DNA of 7,281 nucleotides from Clostridia bacterium (GCA_017441965.1 JAFSBF010000060.1:1-7281), one strand, 5' to 3'. Shown: positions 1-5,812, counted from the stretch's first letter. Notes: a model not told the origin generated them from the letters alone. Numbers and translations are program-made.

Positions 1-222
1 ACCTGTGAAACCGCCGCCCTTAACGTTACAGATAACATCGAAGCTACCATCTGTTTTTGTAGCTACGAGGGGCTGACGAAGGATAGCCTTAAGTGTTTCA
101 AGACCGAAATAATCGTCTATAGTTCTCTTGTTGATTGTGATTTCGCCTTTTCCGGGGATGAGGCGAACATGAGCAACAGACTTCTTTCTTCTACCTGTTC
201 CGAAAAACTGTGTGATTGCCAT
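1..222 (-). CDS. rpsI: 30S ribosomal protein S9, N-terminal part (cut by window edge)
   Basis: This is a structural protein of the small ribosomal subunit; the C-terminal tail of the family reaches the P-site tRNA, but that part lies outside the window. The 74 visible codons begin [20 protein letters not shown] and continue through [19 protein letters not shown] and the VKGGGFTG motif, all typical of bacterial S9. The ATG at 222 is preceded by a GGGAGGG Shine-Dalgarno on the minus strand (about 231-237), so the start is well supported. Only 15 bases separate it from the rplM stop, and the order L13-S9 is the classic conserved operon, so it is almost certainly translated from the rplM transcript. 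The reading frame is open to position 1 and its 3' end is not visible. Confidence 0.97.
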   Translation of the reverse strand, partial: MAITQFFGTGRRKKSVAHVRLIPGKGEITINKRTIDDYFGLETLKAILRQPLVATKTDGSFDVICNVKGGGFTG

Positions 223-237
223 TTAATTCACCCTCCC

Positions 238-675
238 TTATTTAATATCGCGTGTCCAAGCCTCAGGCTGCTGTGCCTGATGGTTATGCTCGCTACCCTT
301 GTATACTCTGAGTCTTGTAAGTGCGCTTCTGCCAATTGATGTAGCGGGAAGCATGCCCTTTACTGCAAGATACATAGCTCTGTCAGCATTCTTCTCCATC
401 ATATCCTTAGCACTGACAGTCTTAAGACCGCCGATCCAACCTGTATGACGATAGTAGTTCTTCTGATTAAGCTTGTTTCCTGTAAATACTGCCTTGTCAC
501 AGTTAAGAATGATTACATGATCACCGCAATCAACGTGAGGTGTATATGTTACCTTCTCCTTACCGCGAAGAATGCTCGCAGCCTGAGCAGCAACACGACC
601 AACGCTCTTACCGGTTGCGTCGATGATGTACCATTTTCTCTGAACCTGACCTGCTTTTTCCATAGTGGTCTTCAT
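238..675 (-). CDS. rplM: 50S ribosomal protein L13
   Basis: L13 is an early-assembling protein of the large ribosomal subunit. The 145-residue product matches the usual family length (about 142-147). Recognisable family segments in order are WYIIDATGKSVGRVA near the N-terminus, YTPHVDCGDHVIILN, AVFTGNKLNQKNYYRHTGWIGG, AVKGMLP and VYKGSEHNHQAQQPE at the C-terminus. The ATG at 675 has a GGAGGT Shine-Dalgarno eight bases upstream on the minus strand (about 684-689). An internal ATG at 663 is less likely because it lacks such a site. It is the first gene of the operon with rpsI and is read from the promoter at 732-760. Nothing in the protein is unusual. Confidence 0.98.
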   Translation of the reverse strand: MKTTMEKAGQVQRKWYIIDATGKSVGRVAAQAASILRGKEKVTYTPHVDCGDHVIILNCDKAVFTGNKLNQKNYYRHTGWIGGLKTVSAKDMMEKNADRAMYLAVKGMLPATSIGRSALTRLRVYKGSEHNHQAQQPEAWTRDIK

Positions 676-731
676 TCGGATTTACCTCCATTTAACTAAA
701 TTTTAAATAACTTTTGTTTTCAGCAAGAGTT

Positions 732-760
732 ATTGTAATACACAAAAATGCTTTTGTCAA
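732..760 (-). promoter_or_regulatory. SigA-type promoter of rplM-rpsI
   Basis: Read on the minus strand, TTGACA (755-760) is followed by exactly 17 bases and then TACAAT (732-737), which is a near-perfect vegetative promoter. The predicted transcription start is about position 725, giving a leader of about 50 bases before rplM. An inverted repeat (AATAACT at 706-712 and its complement at 728-734) straddles the start and overlaps the -10 box. Because one arm lies upstream of the predicted start, it would act as DNA, if at all, rather than as a leader hairpin. Confidence 0.85.
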
Positions 761-805
761 CACTTTTTTTGAAAGAATTTAATTTAAAAGGCATATACTC
801 TGTTT

Positions 806-844
806 TTCTCTTGTTTTCTTTAAAATTCTCTTGTTTTCTCTTGT
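806..844. repeat. Short direct repeats in the divergent intergenic region
   Basis: TTCTCTTGTTTTCT occurs exactly at 806-819 and again at 826-839, 20 bp apart (about two helical turns). A third partial copy, TTCTCTTGT, is at 836-844. The repeats lie between the leftward rplM promoter and the rightward ttcA promoter. They could be a regulator-binding array or simply low-complexity pyrimidine-rich sequence. The rest of 676-935 is AT-rich and holds only the two promoters and the ttcA ribosome binding site. Confidence 0.5.
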
Positions 845-878
845 GGCAAATTAAAAAATTTTTCAAATTAATCACCTA

Positions 879-907
879 TTGATTTAATTTTTCTTTTATT
901 GTATAAT
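879..907 (+). promoter_or_regulatory. SigA-type promoter of the ttcA-like gene
   Basis: TTGATT (879-884), a 17-bp spacer and a perfect TATAAT (902-907) form a strong vegetative promoter. The predicted transcription start is about 914, leaving a short leader of about 22 bases before the ATG at 936. The -10 hexamer overlaps an in-frame ATG at 906, which therefore would lie upstream of the message and cannot be the start used from this promoter. Confidence 0.85.
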
Positions 908-923
908 GAAAAAAGAAATTTTC

Positions 924-931
924 AGAGGTGA
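924..931 (+). promoter_or_regulatory. Ribosome binding site that fixes the ttcA-like start
   Basis: The sequence AGAGGTGA lies four bases before the ATG at 936 and is complementary to the 16S rRNA 3' end. No comparable site precedes the in-frame ATG at 906, which is inside the -10 box. This decides for a 238-residue protein over a 248-residue one. Confidence 0.8.
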
Positions 932-935
932 AATT

Positions 936-1652
936 ATGCAAAAGCTACTTAGCTATTTGCGCCGTGGCGTAGATGATTACAATATGATAAATGACGGAGA
1001 TAAAATTACTGTGGGCGTATCGGGTGGAAAGGACAGCCTGGCGCTTCTTGTAGGGCTGGCAAATCTCAGGAGGTTTTACCCCAACGCCTTTAAGCTTTCT
1101 GCCGTAACGCTTGATATGGGATTCGGAATGGACTTTTCGCCCGTGGGAAAGCTTTGCGAGGAACTTGGGGTGGAATATGTGCTGAAAAAGACCGATATTG
1201 CCCAGATTCTCTTTGATATAAGAAAGGAAACCAATCCCTGCTCACTCTGTGCGAAAATGAGGAGGGGTGCACTTCACGATGCGGCACTGGAGTTGGGAAG
1301 CCATAAGGTGGCATTAGGGCATCATAATGATGATGCACTTGATACCTTTATGCTTTCTCTTGTATACGAGGGGAGAGTAAACTGCTTTTCTCCTGTGACA
1401 TATCTTGACAGAAAGGATATAACCCTTATCCGCCCGATGATTTATGCCCCCGAAAAGTATGTAATCGGCTTTGCAAAAAGGTATGAGCTTCCAATAGTGA
1501 AAAACCGCTGTCCCGAGGACAAGCGGACAAAAAGGGAATACGTAAAAAATCTGATAAAACAACTGGAAAAGGAGAATCCGGGCTTTAAAACAAGGCTTTT
1601 TACGGCAATTGAGGGAAGTCATGCAGGGGGATTTGGCGTGTTTCCTGATTGA
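936..1652 (+). CDS. ttcA: TtcA-family tRNA 2-thiolation enzyme (PP-loop ATPase)
   Basis: Members of this family activate cytidine 32 of certain tRNAs by adenylation and replace its O2 with sulfur, using a [4Fe-4S] cluster. Numbering from the ATG at 936 (238 residues), the PP-loop SGGKDS is at 29-34, the CxxC pair CSLC at 102-105 is followed by KMRRG, and GHHNDD at 128-133 matches the family GHHxDD motif. A further Cys at 192 (KNRCPED) sits where E. coli TtcA has its later cluster cysteines. The protein is shorter than E. coli TtcA (about 310 residues), as is common in Clostridia. It has its own promoter. No clear terminator follows, so read-through toward htpG is possible. The TtcA/TilS superfamily is certain; the exact substrate nucleotide (C32) is inferred from the cysteine pattern and could be another position. 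Confidence 0.85.
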   Translation: MQKLLSYLRRGVDDYNMINDGDKITVGVSGGKDSLALLVGLANLRRFYPNAFKLSAVTLDMGFGMDFSPVGKLCEELGVEYVLKKTDIAQILFDIRKETNPCSLCAKMRRGALHDAALELGSHKVALGHHNDDALDTFMLSLVYEGRVNCFSPVTYLDRKDITLIRPMIYAPEKYVIGFAKRYELPIVKNRCPEDKRTKREYVKNLIKQLEKENPGFKTRLFTAIEGSHAGGFGVFPD

Positions 1653-1664
1653 GAATGTGATAAA
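1651..1664 (+). repeat. 14-bp direct repeat after the ttcA stop (copy 1)
   Basis: GAGAATGTGATAAA begins within the ttcA stop codon and recurs exactly at 3689-3702, immediately after the htpG stop. The role is unknown. It may be a remnant of a shared intergenic element or chance. Confidence 0.5.
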
Positions 1665-1710
1665 GCAGCACCGACCTTAAAAGGAAGATTGAATTTAATT
1701 CATATTTCTA

Positions 1711-1739
1711 TTGACAAACATAACCAATAGTGATAAGCT
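1711..1739 (+). promoter_or_regulatory. Promoter of htpG
   Basis: A perfect -35 TTGACA (1711-1716) is followed by 17 bases and a weak -10, TAAGCT (1734-1739). The weak -10 is preceded by TG one base upstream (1731-1732), an extended -10 arrangement that can compensate. The predicted start at about 1746 falls inside the CIRCE operator, which is the usual geometry for HrcA repression. The -10 assignment is less certain than the -35. Confidence 0.7.
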
Positions 1740-1742
1740 ATA

Positions 1743-1769
1743 TTAGCACTCTTAATCATAGAGTGCTAA
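1743..1769. promoter_or_regulatory. CIRCE operator (HrcA binding site) of htpG
   Basis: TTAGCACTC, nine bases, GAGTGCTAA: every base of the CIRCE inverted-repeat consensus is present. HrcA is the heat-shock repressor that binds CIRCE and normally controls groESL and hrcA-grpE-dnaK. Here the element covers the predicted transcription start of htpG, 28 bases before its ATG. The following AAAGGAAG ribosome binding site (1782-1789) leads into the ATG at 1798. The site also forms a hairpin in the 5' leader RNA. Confidence 0.95.
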
Positions 1770-1797
1770 TAATACTATTTGAAAGGAAGTTTTTATC

Positions 1798-3687
1798 ATG
1801 GCAAAAAAGCAGTTTAAGGCAGAGTCAAAAAGGCTTTTGGATATGATGATTAACTCAATCTATACGCATAAGGAGATTTTCCTCAGAGAGATTATATCAA
1901 ACTCATCAGATGCACTTGATAAGCTGTGCTATAAATCTCTTACAGAGGATGGCGTGAGCGTATCACGTGAGGATTTGTTTATAAAAGTAACAATTGATAA
2001 GGAAAATCGTATTATAAAGGTAAGTGATAACGGTATCGGCATGACTGCAGAAGAGCTTGAGAAAAACCTTGGTACAATTGCACGCAGCGGCTCGCTCCAT
2101 TTCAAAAATGATATGGAGAAGAAGGAGGATATTGACATTATCGGTCAGTTTGGTGTAGGCTTTTACAGTGCCTTTATGGTTGCGGACAAGGTAACCGTTA
2201 TAACAAAGGCATATGGAGAGGATGTGGCAAACTGCTGGGAGTCAGACGGTGCTGACGGATATACAATCATGCAGACCGCAAAAGAGGGCACAGGCACAGA
2301 CATATATATGAAGCTTAAGGATGACAGTGAGGATGAGCGTTACAGTGATTACCTTGAAACGTATATGCTCCGAGGTCTTATAAAGAAATATTCTGATTAT
2401 ATCCGTTACCCAATCAAGATGGATATAGAAAAATCACGCAAAATCGAAAAGCCTGACAGTGAAAACCCCGAATACGAAAAGTATATTGAGGAAGAAACTG
2501 TTAACAGTATGATACCCATTTGGCAGAGAAGCAAGGATGAGGTAACCGAGGAGGAGCTTAATCGTTTTTATAAGGATAAGTATTTTGATACAAAGGACCC
2601 TGCCCTTACAATCCGTGCAGATGTTGAGGGAAACTTTTCATACAAAGCTCTTTTATACGTTCCATCAAGCACACCTATGGGATATTATACAAAGGAGTAT
2701 AAAAAGGGACTGGAGCTTTATTCATCAGGCGTAATGATTATGGATAGCTGTGAGGATATAATTCCCGAGCACTTCCGTTTTGTAAAGGGTGTTGTTGATT
2801 CACAGGATTTGTCACTTAACATTTCACGTGAAATGCTTCAGCACGACAGACAGCTTGGCGCAATACGCAATAATATAGAAAAGAAAATTAAGCAGGAGCT
2901 TAAAAAGTTACTCACAAATGACCCTGAAAATTATGAAAAGTTCTGGCAGAGCTTTGGTCTGCAGCTTAAATACGGCATAGTATCAGACTACGGCGCACAC
3001 AGGGAGCTTTTAAAGGATTTACTTCTTTACTACACATCAGGCGAAAAGAAGCTTGTGACGCTTGAGCGTTATGTTGAAACAATGCCCGAGGAGCAAAAGT
3101 TCATCTACTATGCCTGCGGTGAAACGGTAAATAAGATAGATAATCTTCCCCAGACAGAGCCGCTTAAGGATAAAGGCTACTCTATCCTTTATATGACAGA
3201 TGAGGTTGACGAATTTGTTATAAATATGCTCGGCGAAATTGACGGAAAGCAGTTTAAGAGCGTTAATGATAAAGACCTCGGCATTGAGAGCGAGGAGGAG
3301 AAGAATGACACCCAGATGAAGCAGGAGGAAAATCAGGTTATGCTTGATTACCTCAGAGACAGCCTTGACGGAAAGGTAACGGCAGTAAGACTTTCAGGAA
3401 AGCTTAAAAGCCATCCCGTATGCCTAACAACAGACGGAGAGGTATCGCTCGAAATGGAAAAATACTTTGCGACAATCCCCGGTGACCACCCTGATATAAA
3501 GGCACAGAGAGTGCTCGAGATTAACCCTGCACATAAGGCATTTTATATGCTGCAGGATATGTGGCAGCTTGATAAGGACAAGTGTGCAAAGCTTGGTAAA
3601 TTGCTTTACAGTCAGGCACTTCTCATTGCGGATATTTCGCTTGAAAACCCGGCAGAGTATACGGATCTTTTCTGGGAATTAATATAA
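1798..3687 (+). CDS. htpG: Molecular chaperone HtpG (bacterial Hsp90)
   Basis: HtpG is a cytosolic, homodimeric, ATP-dependent chaperone that remodels client proteins with DnaK. The 629-residue product matches family length (about 624-630). The N-terminal GHKL ATPase domain is intact: EIFLREIISNSSDALDKL places Glu31, Asn35 and Asp38 at the nucleotide site; DNGIGMT (77-83) and GQFGVGFYSAF (from 116) follow, and GTDIYMKL closes the fold. The middle domain includes the IWQRSKDEVTEEELNRFYK segment and SLNISREMLQ, the conserved loop thought to contact ATP. The C-terminal dimerisation domain ends LFWELI without the eukaryotic MEEVD tail. AAAGGAAG at 1782-1789 supports the ATG at 1798. A perfect CIRCE element upstream points to heat-shock induction through HrcA. 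It is convergent with the SLH gene, and a strong hairpin follows at 3815-3862. Confidence 0.98.
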   Translation: MAKKQFKAESKRLLDMMINSIYTHKEIFLREIISNSSDALDKLCYKSLTEDGVSVSREDLFIKVTIDKENRIIKVSDNGIGMTAEELEKNLGTIARSGSLHFKNDMEKKEDIDIIGQFGVGFYSAFMVADKVTVITKAYGEDVANCWESDGADGYTIMQTAKEGTGTDIYMKLKDDSEDERYSDYLETYMLRGLIKKYSDYIRYPIKMDIEKSRKIEKPDSENPEYEKYIEEETVNSMIPIWQRSKDEVTEEELNRFYKDKYFDTKDPALTIRADVEGNFSYKALLYVPSSTPMGYYTKEYKKGLELYSSGVMIMDSCEDIIPEHFRFVKGVVDSQDLSLNISREMLQHDRQLGAIRNNIEKKIKQELKKLLTNDPENYEKFWQSFGLQLKYGIVSDYGAHRELLKDLLLYYTSGEKKLVTLERYVETMPEEQKFIYYACGETVNKIDNLPQTEPLKDKGYSILYMTDEVDEFVINMLGEIDGKQFKSVNDKDLGIESEEEKNDTQMKQEENQVMLDYLRDSLDGKVTAVRLSGKLKSHPVCLTTDGEVSLEMEKYFATIPGDHPDIKAQRVLEINPAHKAFYMLQDMWQLDKDKCAKLGKLLYSQALLIADISLENPAEYTDLFWELI

Positions 3688-3688
3688 A

Positions 3689-3702
3689 GAGAATGTGATA
3701 AA
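3689..3702 (+). repeat. 14-bp direct repeat after the htpG stop (copy 2)
   Basis: This is an exact second copy of GAGAATGTGATAAA (first copy 1651-1664), starting one base after the htpG stop codon. Sequence similarity does not clearly extend beyond the 14 bases. Confidence 0.5.
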
Positions 3703-3710
3703 ATTAAAAA

Positions 3711-3798
3711 TGCGGAATACGGAATGAAGAGTTCGGAATGATATTTGATTTTTACAATGGATAAAATTTACTCCGCACTCAGTATTTCTAATTCCACA
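3711..3798. repeat. Imperfect palindromic intergenic element
   Basis: The arm at 3711-3741 aligns without gaps to the reverse complement of 3768-3798: 21 of 31 positions pair and three more are G-U wobbles when read on the plus strand, around a 26-base AT-rich spacer. Each arm contains reiterated GGAAT-type units (GCGGAATACGGAATG in the left arm). It could be a small non-autonomous repeat of the MITE or REP kind, or an RNA-level structure in the htpG 3' region. No coding potential is seen. Confidence 0.6.
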
Positions 3799-3814
3799 CA
3801 TAATATGAAATGAT

Positions 3815-3862
3815 GAAAGCAAGAGGCTGTCTCACAAAATGCGAGACAGCCTTCTTGCTTTC
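3815..3862. terminator. Long hairpin, likely bidirectional terminator between htpG and the SLH gene
   Basis: GGCTGTCTC (3825-3833) pairs perfectly with GAGACAGCC (3843-3851) around a nine-base loop. The stem then extends outward through AAGCAAGA and TTCTTGCTT with a single bulged T, giving about 19 base pairs from 3815 to 3862. The outer arm is A-rich on the 5' side and T-rich on the 3' side on either strand, so it can serve as a rho-independent terminator for both convergent genes. The stop codon of the SLH gene (3861-3863) overlaps its edge. The T-tracts are interrupted, so the strength is uncertain. Confidence 0.75.
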
Positions 3863-4529
3863 AATCTGACAAATATTTAGTTCTTATGGTTTCTTCTACT
3901 GTATCAAATGTATGATTTCCGTCAGCAGACCATGATGTCTGTACTCTGAGATTAATATCCAATGCGTTGTGTACGAGGGCGGCAATATAATTTCTTGTTG
4001 CAAAAGTGTTGTTTTGCACAAGAGCTTCCGGATAGGATGTAACACCGGCATAAAGATTTATAGCTTCGCCCTTTTTTATATATCCTTCGGGAAAACCTCT
4101 TTTGAAAACATCATCATCCTCATAACCGAGAGTACATACAAGCATTTTTATTGCCTGTGCAACAGTAACGTTTTCATCGGGACGGAATGTATAATCCTCA
4201 AATCCGTTTATTATTTCATACTGGTGCGCTACATTTATATAACCATTTGCCCAGTGCCCTATGGTATCGGCAAAATAACCTGGCTTATCCTGTAAATACT
4301 TTGCCTGTCCCTCTTGTCCCAAAACACGGCAAATTATAGTTGCAAATTCTGCACGGGTTATGTTGGCATCTCCACGAAAATCTCCGTTTTCGTCACCAAC
4401 CATAATTTTAAGCTCGTTAAGGTCTGTAACGGCTTCTGTTATTACTGCTTCATCGATTGCAAAAACACTGCCGAGGGAAAGAAGAAGTGCAAACGCAATA
4501 AAGACAGATACAAGTTTAAATTTTTTCAT
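3861..4529 (-). CDS. Small secreted SLH-domain protein
   Basis: SLH domains anchor exported proteins to secondary cell-wall polymers in Gram-positive bacteria. The 222-residue product begins with a clear signal peptide: KKFK, a hydrophobic core at about 6-20, and probable cleavage after VFA at residue 24. A first, somewhat shortened SLH unit (about 34-75) carries MVGDENGDFRGDANITRAEFATI. The second (about 84-139) is typical, with YFADTIGHWANGYIN, GFEDYTFRPDENVTVAQAIKML. A degenerate third (about 147-193) ends TRNYIAALVHNALD. No further domain follows, so it is either a stand-alone wall-associated module or the truncated N-terminus of a larger protein. The ATG at 4529 has an excellent GGAGGT site (about 4535-4540 on the plus-strand scale) and a perfect promoter. 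The partner and function are unknown. Confidence 0.85.
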   Translation of the reverse strand: MKKFKLVSVFIAFALLLSLGSVFAIDEAVITEAVTDLNELKIMVGDENGDFRGDANITRAEFATIICRVLGQEGQAKYLQDKPGYFADTIGHWANGYINVAHQYEIINGFEDYTFRPDENVTVAQAIKMLVCTLGYEDDDVFKRGFPEGYIKKGEAINLYAGVTSYPEALVQNNTFATRNYIAALVHNALDINLRVQTSWSADGNHTFDTVEETIRTKYLSD

Positions 4530-4553
4530 ATTTTACCTCCTGCATTTTTTTAA

Positions 4554-4582
4554 ATTATATCATTAGGAAAAACAGATGTCAA
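4554..4582 (-). promoter_or_regulatory. Perfect-consensus SigA promoter of the SLH gene
   Basis: On the minus strand TTGACA (4577-4582), 17 bases and TATAAT (4554-4559) match the consensus at every position. TGA immediately before the -10 adds an extended -10 element. The predicted start is about 4547, giving a leader of about 18 bases, most of it Shine-Dalgarno and spacer. The promoter should be strong and constitutive unless repressed. The -35 abuts the hairpin at 4582-4616. Confidence 0.88.
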
Positions 4583-4616
4583 GAAAGAGATATGCAGGTA
4601 CTGCAAATCTCTTTCT
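4582..4616. terminator. Hairpin upstream of the SLH promoter, possible recA terminator
   Basis: AGAAAGAGAT (4582-4591) pairs perfectly with ATCTCTTTCT (4607-4616). Inside, after one A-A mismatch, TGCA pairs with TGCA around a five-base loop. The 3' arm is pyrimidine-rich on either strand. On the minus strand it lies about 105 bases past the recA stop and could end recA transcription, though the following T-tract is poor. On the plus strand it is followed by GTTTT. It could equally be an operator for the adjoining promoter. Confidence 0.5.
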
Positions 4617-4630
4617 GTTTTACCGTATAG

Positions 4631-4646
4631 AAAATTACGTAATTTT
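4631..4646. repeat. Perfect 16-bp palindrome
   Basis: AAAATTACGTAATTTT is its own reverse complement. It lies in the recA-SLH intergenic region, just before the GC-richer inverted repeats at 4648-4690. It could be a dimeric regulator site. It is too far upstream of the SLH promoter (about 50 bp before its -35) to be a simple roadblock. Confidence 0.55.
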
Positions 4647-4647
4647 A

Positions 4648-4690
4648 TCGCGAGCGACATTTGTCGTGCTTTAATTTAGTCGGGACGCGA
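4648..4690. repeat. Nested inverted repeats downstream of recA
   Basis: TCGCGAGCGAC (4648-4658) can pair with GTCGGGACGCGA (4679-4690) through TCGCG/CGCGA and GAC/GTC. An alternative small hairpin uses CGAC and GTCG around ATTT at 4655-4666. The local base composition is richer in CG dinucleotides than the flanking genes. This may be a structured 3' region of the recA transcript or a degenerate intergenic repeat. Confidence 0.45.
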
Positions 4691-4697
4691 AATGGGT

Positions 4698-4717
4698 GAA
4701 GCGGCACGCTTCTTTTT
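4698..4717 (+). terminator. Terminator-like hairpin pointing rightward into recA
   Basis: GAAGCG, loop GCA, CGCTTC (4698-4712) is followed by five T residues (4713-4717) on the plus strand, a compact intrinsic-terminator shape. On the minus strand, the direction of recA transcription, no T-tract follows. No plus-strand gene lies just upstream, so it would stop antisense transcription entering recA. It is only ten bases from the recA stop codon. Confidence 0.5.
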
Positions 4718-4721
4718 GCAT

Positions 4722-5738
4722 TTAATTATCAGTTTTTCTCTTTTCACGAAGGGGCATACCGAGCTTTTCACGGATTTGGTTTTCAATATTATCGGTAAAA
4801 TCGGGATTTTCAATCATATACTGCTTTACATTTTCTCTGCCCTGACCGAGACGCTGGTCATTATAACTGAACCACGCTCCGCCTCTTTTAATAATATCAA
4901 GGTTTACAGCAACGTCAAGCACATTACCCTCTCTTGAAATTCCCTTACCGTACATCATATCAAATTCTGCCTCACGGAAGGGGGGCGCAACCTTATTTTT
5001 AACAATCTTTACACGTGTACGGTTGCCGATAAACTCACTGCCGTTTTTAAGAATTTCGGTACGGCGCACATCCATACGCACGGATGCATAGAATTTAAGC
5101 GCTCTTCCGCCTGCAGTGGTTTCGGGATTTCCGTACATAACACCGATTTTTTCACGAAGCTGATTTATAAAAATACAGATAGTGTTGCTCTTGTTAATAA
5201 CACCTGCAAGCTTACGAAGTGCCTGGCTCATAAGACGTGCCTGCAGACCTACGTGGGAGTCGCCCATTTCGCCGTCAATTTCCGCCTTGGGAACGAGGGC
5301 TGCAACAGAGTCGACAACGATTACATCAATAGCACCGCTGCGAACAAGTGCCTCGGCAATTTCGAGAGCCTGTTCACCTGTATCAGGCTGTGAAACAACG
5401 AGCGAGTCAACGTCAACACCCAAAACAGATGCGTATGTAGGATCAAGTGCGTGCTCCGCATCAATAAAAGCCGCCTCACCGCCAAGCTTCTGTGCCTGTG
5501 CAATAATGTGGAGGGCAAGTGTTGTCTTACCGCTTGATTCAGGTCCGTATATTTCAATAATTCTGCCCTTGGGAACTCCGCCTATACCCAGTGCAATATC
5601 AAGGCTTAGTGCACCGGTGGGAATGGATTCAACATTGTAATGCGCATTTTCGCCAAGACGCATAACAGAGCCTTTACCAAACTGCTTTTCAATCTGCGCC
5701 ATGGCAAGCGCAAGGGCTTCCTTCTTTTCATCTGTCAT
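4722..5738 (-). CDS. recA: Recombinase RecA
   Basis: RecA forms ATP-dependent filaments on single-stranded DNA, carries out homologous strand exchange and triggers LexA self-cleavage in the SOS response. The 338-residue product has the whole core: Walker A GPESSGKT (65-72), the catalytic Glu95 in [10 protein letters not shown], Walker B VIVVDS (139-144), the [25 protein letters not shown] region around loop L1, and the [30 protein letters not shown] segment with loop L2. The C-terminus is short and basic ([10 protein letters not shown]) and lacks the long acidic tail seen in enterobacteria. The ATG at 5738 is preceded by AAAGGA on the minus strand at a slightly long spacing. A consensus promoter and LexA box lie directly upstream, eight bases beyond the pncC stop, so pncC read-through may add to basal expression. 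Confidence 0.99.
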   Translation of the reverse strand: MTDEKKEALALAMAQIEKQFGKGSVMRLGENAHYNVESIPTGALSLDIALGIGGVPKGRIIEIYGPESSGKTTLALHIIAQAQKLGGEAAFIDAEHALDPTYASVLGVDVDSLVVSQPDTGEQALEIAEALVRSGAIDVIVVDSVAALVPKAEIDGEMGDSHVGLQARLMSQALRKLAGVINKSNTICIFINQLREKIGVMYGNPETTAGGRALKFYASVRMDVRRTEILKNGSEFIGNRTRVKIVKNKVAPPFREAEFDMMYGKGISREGNVLDVAVNLDIIKRGGAWFSYNDQRLGQGRENVKQYMIENPDFTDNIENQIREKLGMPLREKRKTDN

Positions 5739-5768
5739 ATATAATCAATCCTTTCAGGAAAAATATAC

Positions 5769-5782
5769 CGAACATCTGTTCT
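5769..5782. promoter_or_regulatory. LexA (DinR-type) SOS box of recA
   Basis: GAAC, four bases, GTTC is perfect at 5770-5781, with a CG step at one edge. It matches the Gram-positive LexA/DinR site CGAACNNNNGTTCG except for one outer base. It starts two bases beyond the recA -10 and spans the predicted transcription start (about 5777), so bound LexA would block initiation. Confidence 0.92.
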
Positions 5783-5783
5783 T

Positions 5784-5812
5784 ATTATAAACGGAAGATA
5801 GTGATTTGTCAA
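5784..5812 (-). promoter_or_regulatory. Perfect-consensus SigA promoter of recA
   Basis: On the minus strand TTGACA (5807-5812), 17 bases and TATAAT (5784-5789) match the consensus exactly. The strong promoter with an overlapping LexA box is the expected design for a DNA-damage-inducible gene. The -35 begins eight bases after the pncC stop codon. Confidence 0.92.

Noticed and set aside
445..699. 84-codon plus-strand frame opposite rplM
   Set aside because: It is antisense to a ribosomal protein gene, with no initiation signals and no homology seen.
676..725. L13-type ribosomal leader RNA before rplM
   Set aside because: The only clear stem has an arm upstream of the predicted transcription start, and I could not match the known leader structure by eye.
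1665..1710. Terminator after ttcA
   Set aside because: Only a weak CCTT/AAGG pairing is visible, with no T-tract, so no terminator is called.
1090..2138. Minus-strand frames opposite ttcA and htpG
   Set aside because: They are reverse-strand shadows of strongly conserved genes, without start signals.
3821..3851. GGCTGTCTCA-type hairpin as an insertion-sequence end
   Set aside because: The short motif resembles some IS ends, but there is no transposase, no partner inverted repeat and no target duplication; a terminator explains it better.
3969..4566. Three plus-strand open frames opposite the SLH gene
   Set aside because: The minus strand has a signal peptide, SLH motifs, a Shine-Dalgarno and a perfect promoter; the plus-strand frames have none of these.
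5182..5640. 152-codon plus-strand open frame inside recA
   Set aside because: It is antisense to the unmistakable recA gene, rich in Ser/Ala/Pro/Thr as expected from a shadow frame, and has no ribosome binding site or recognisable domain.
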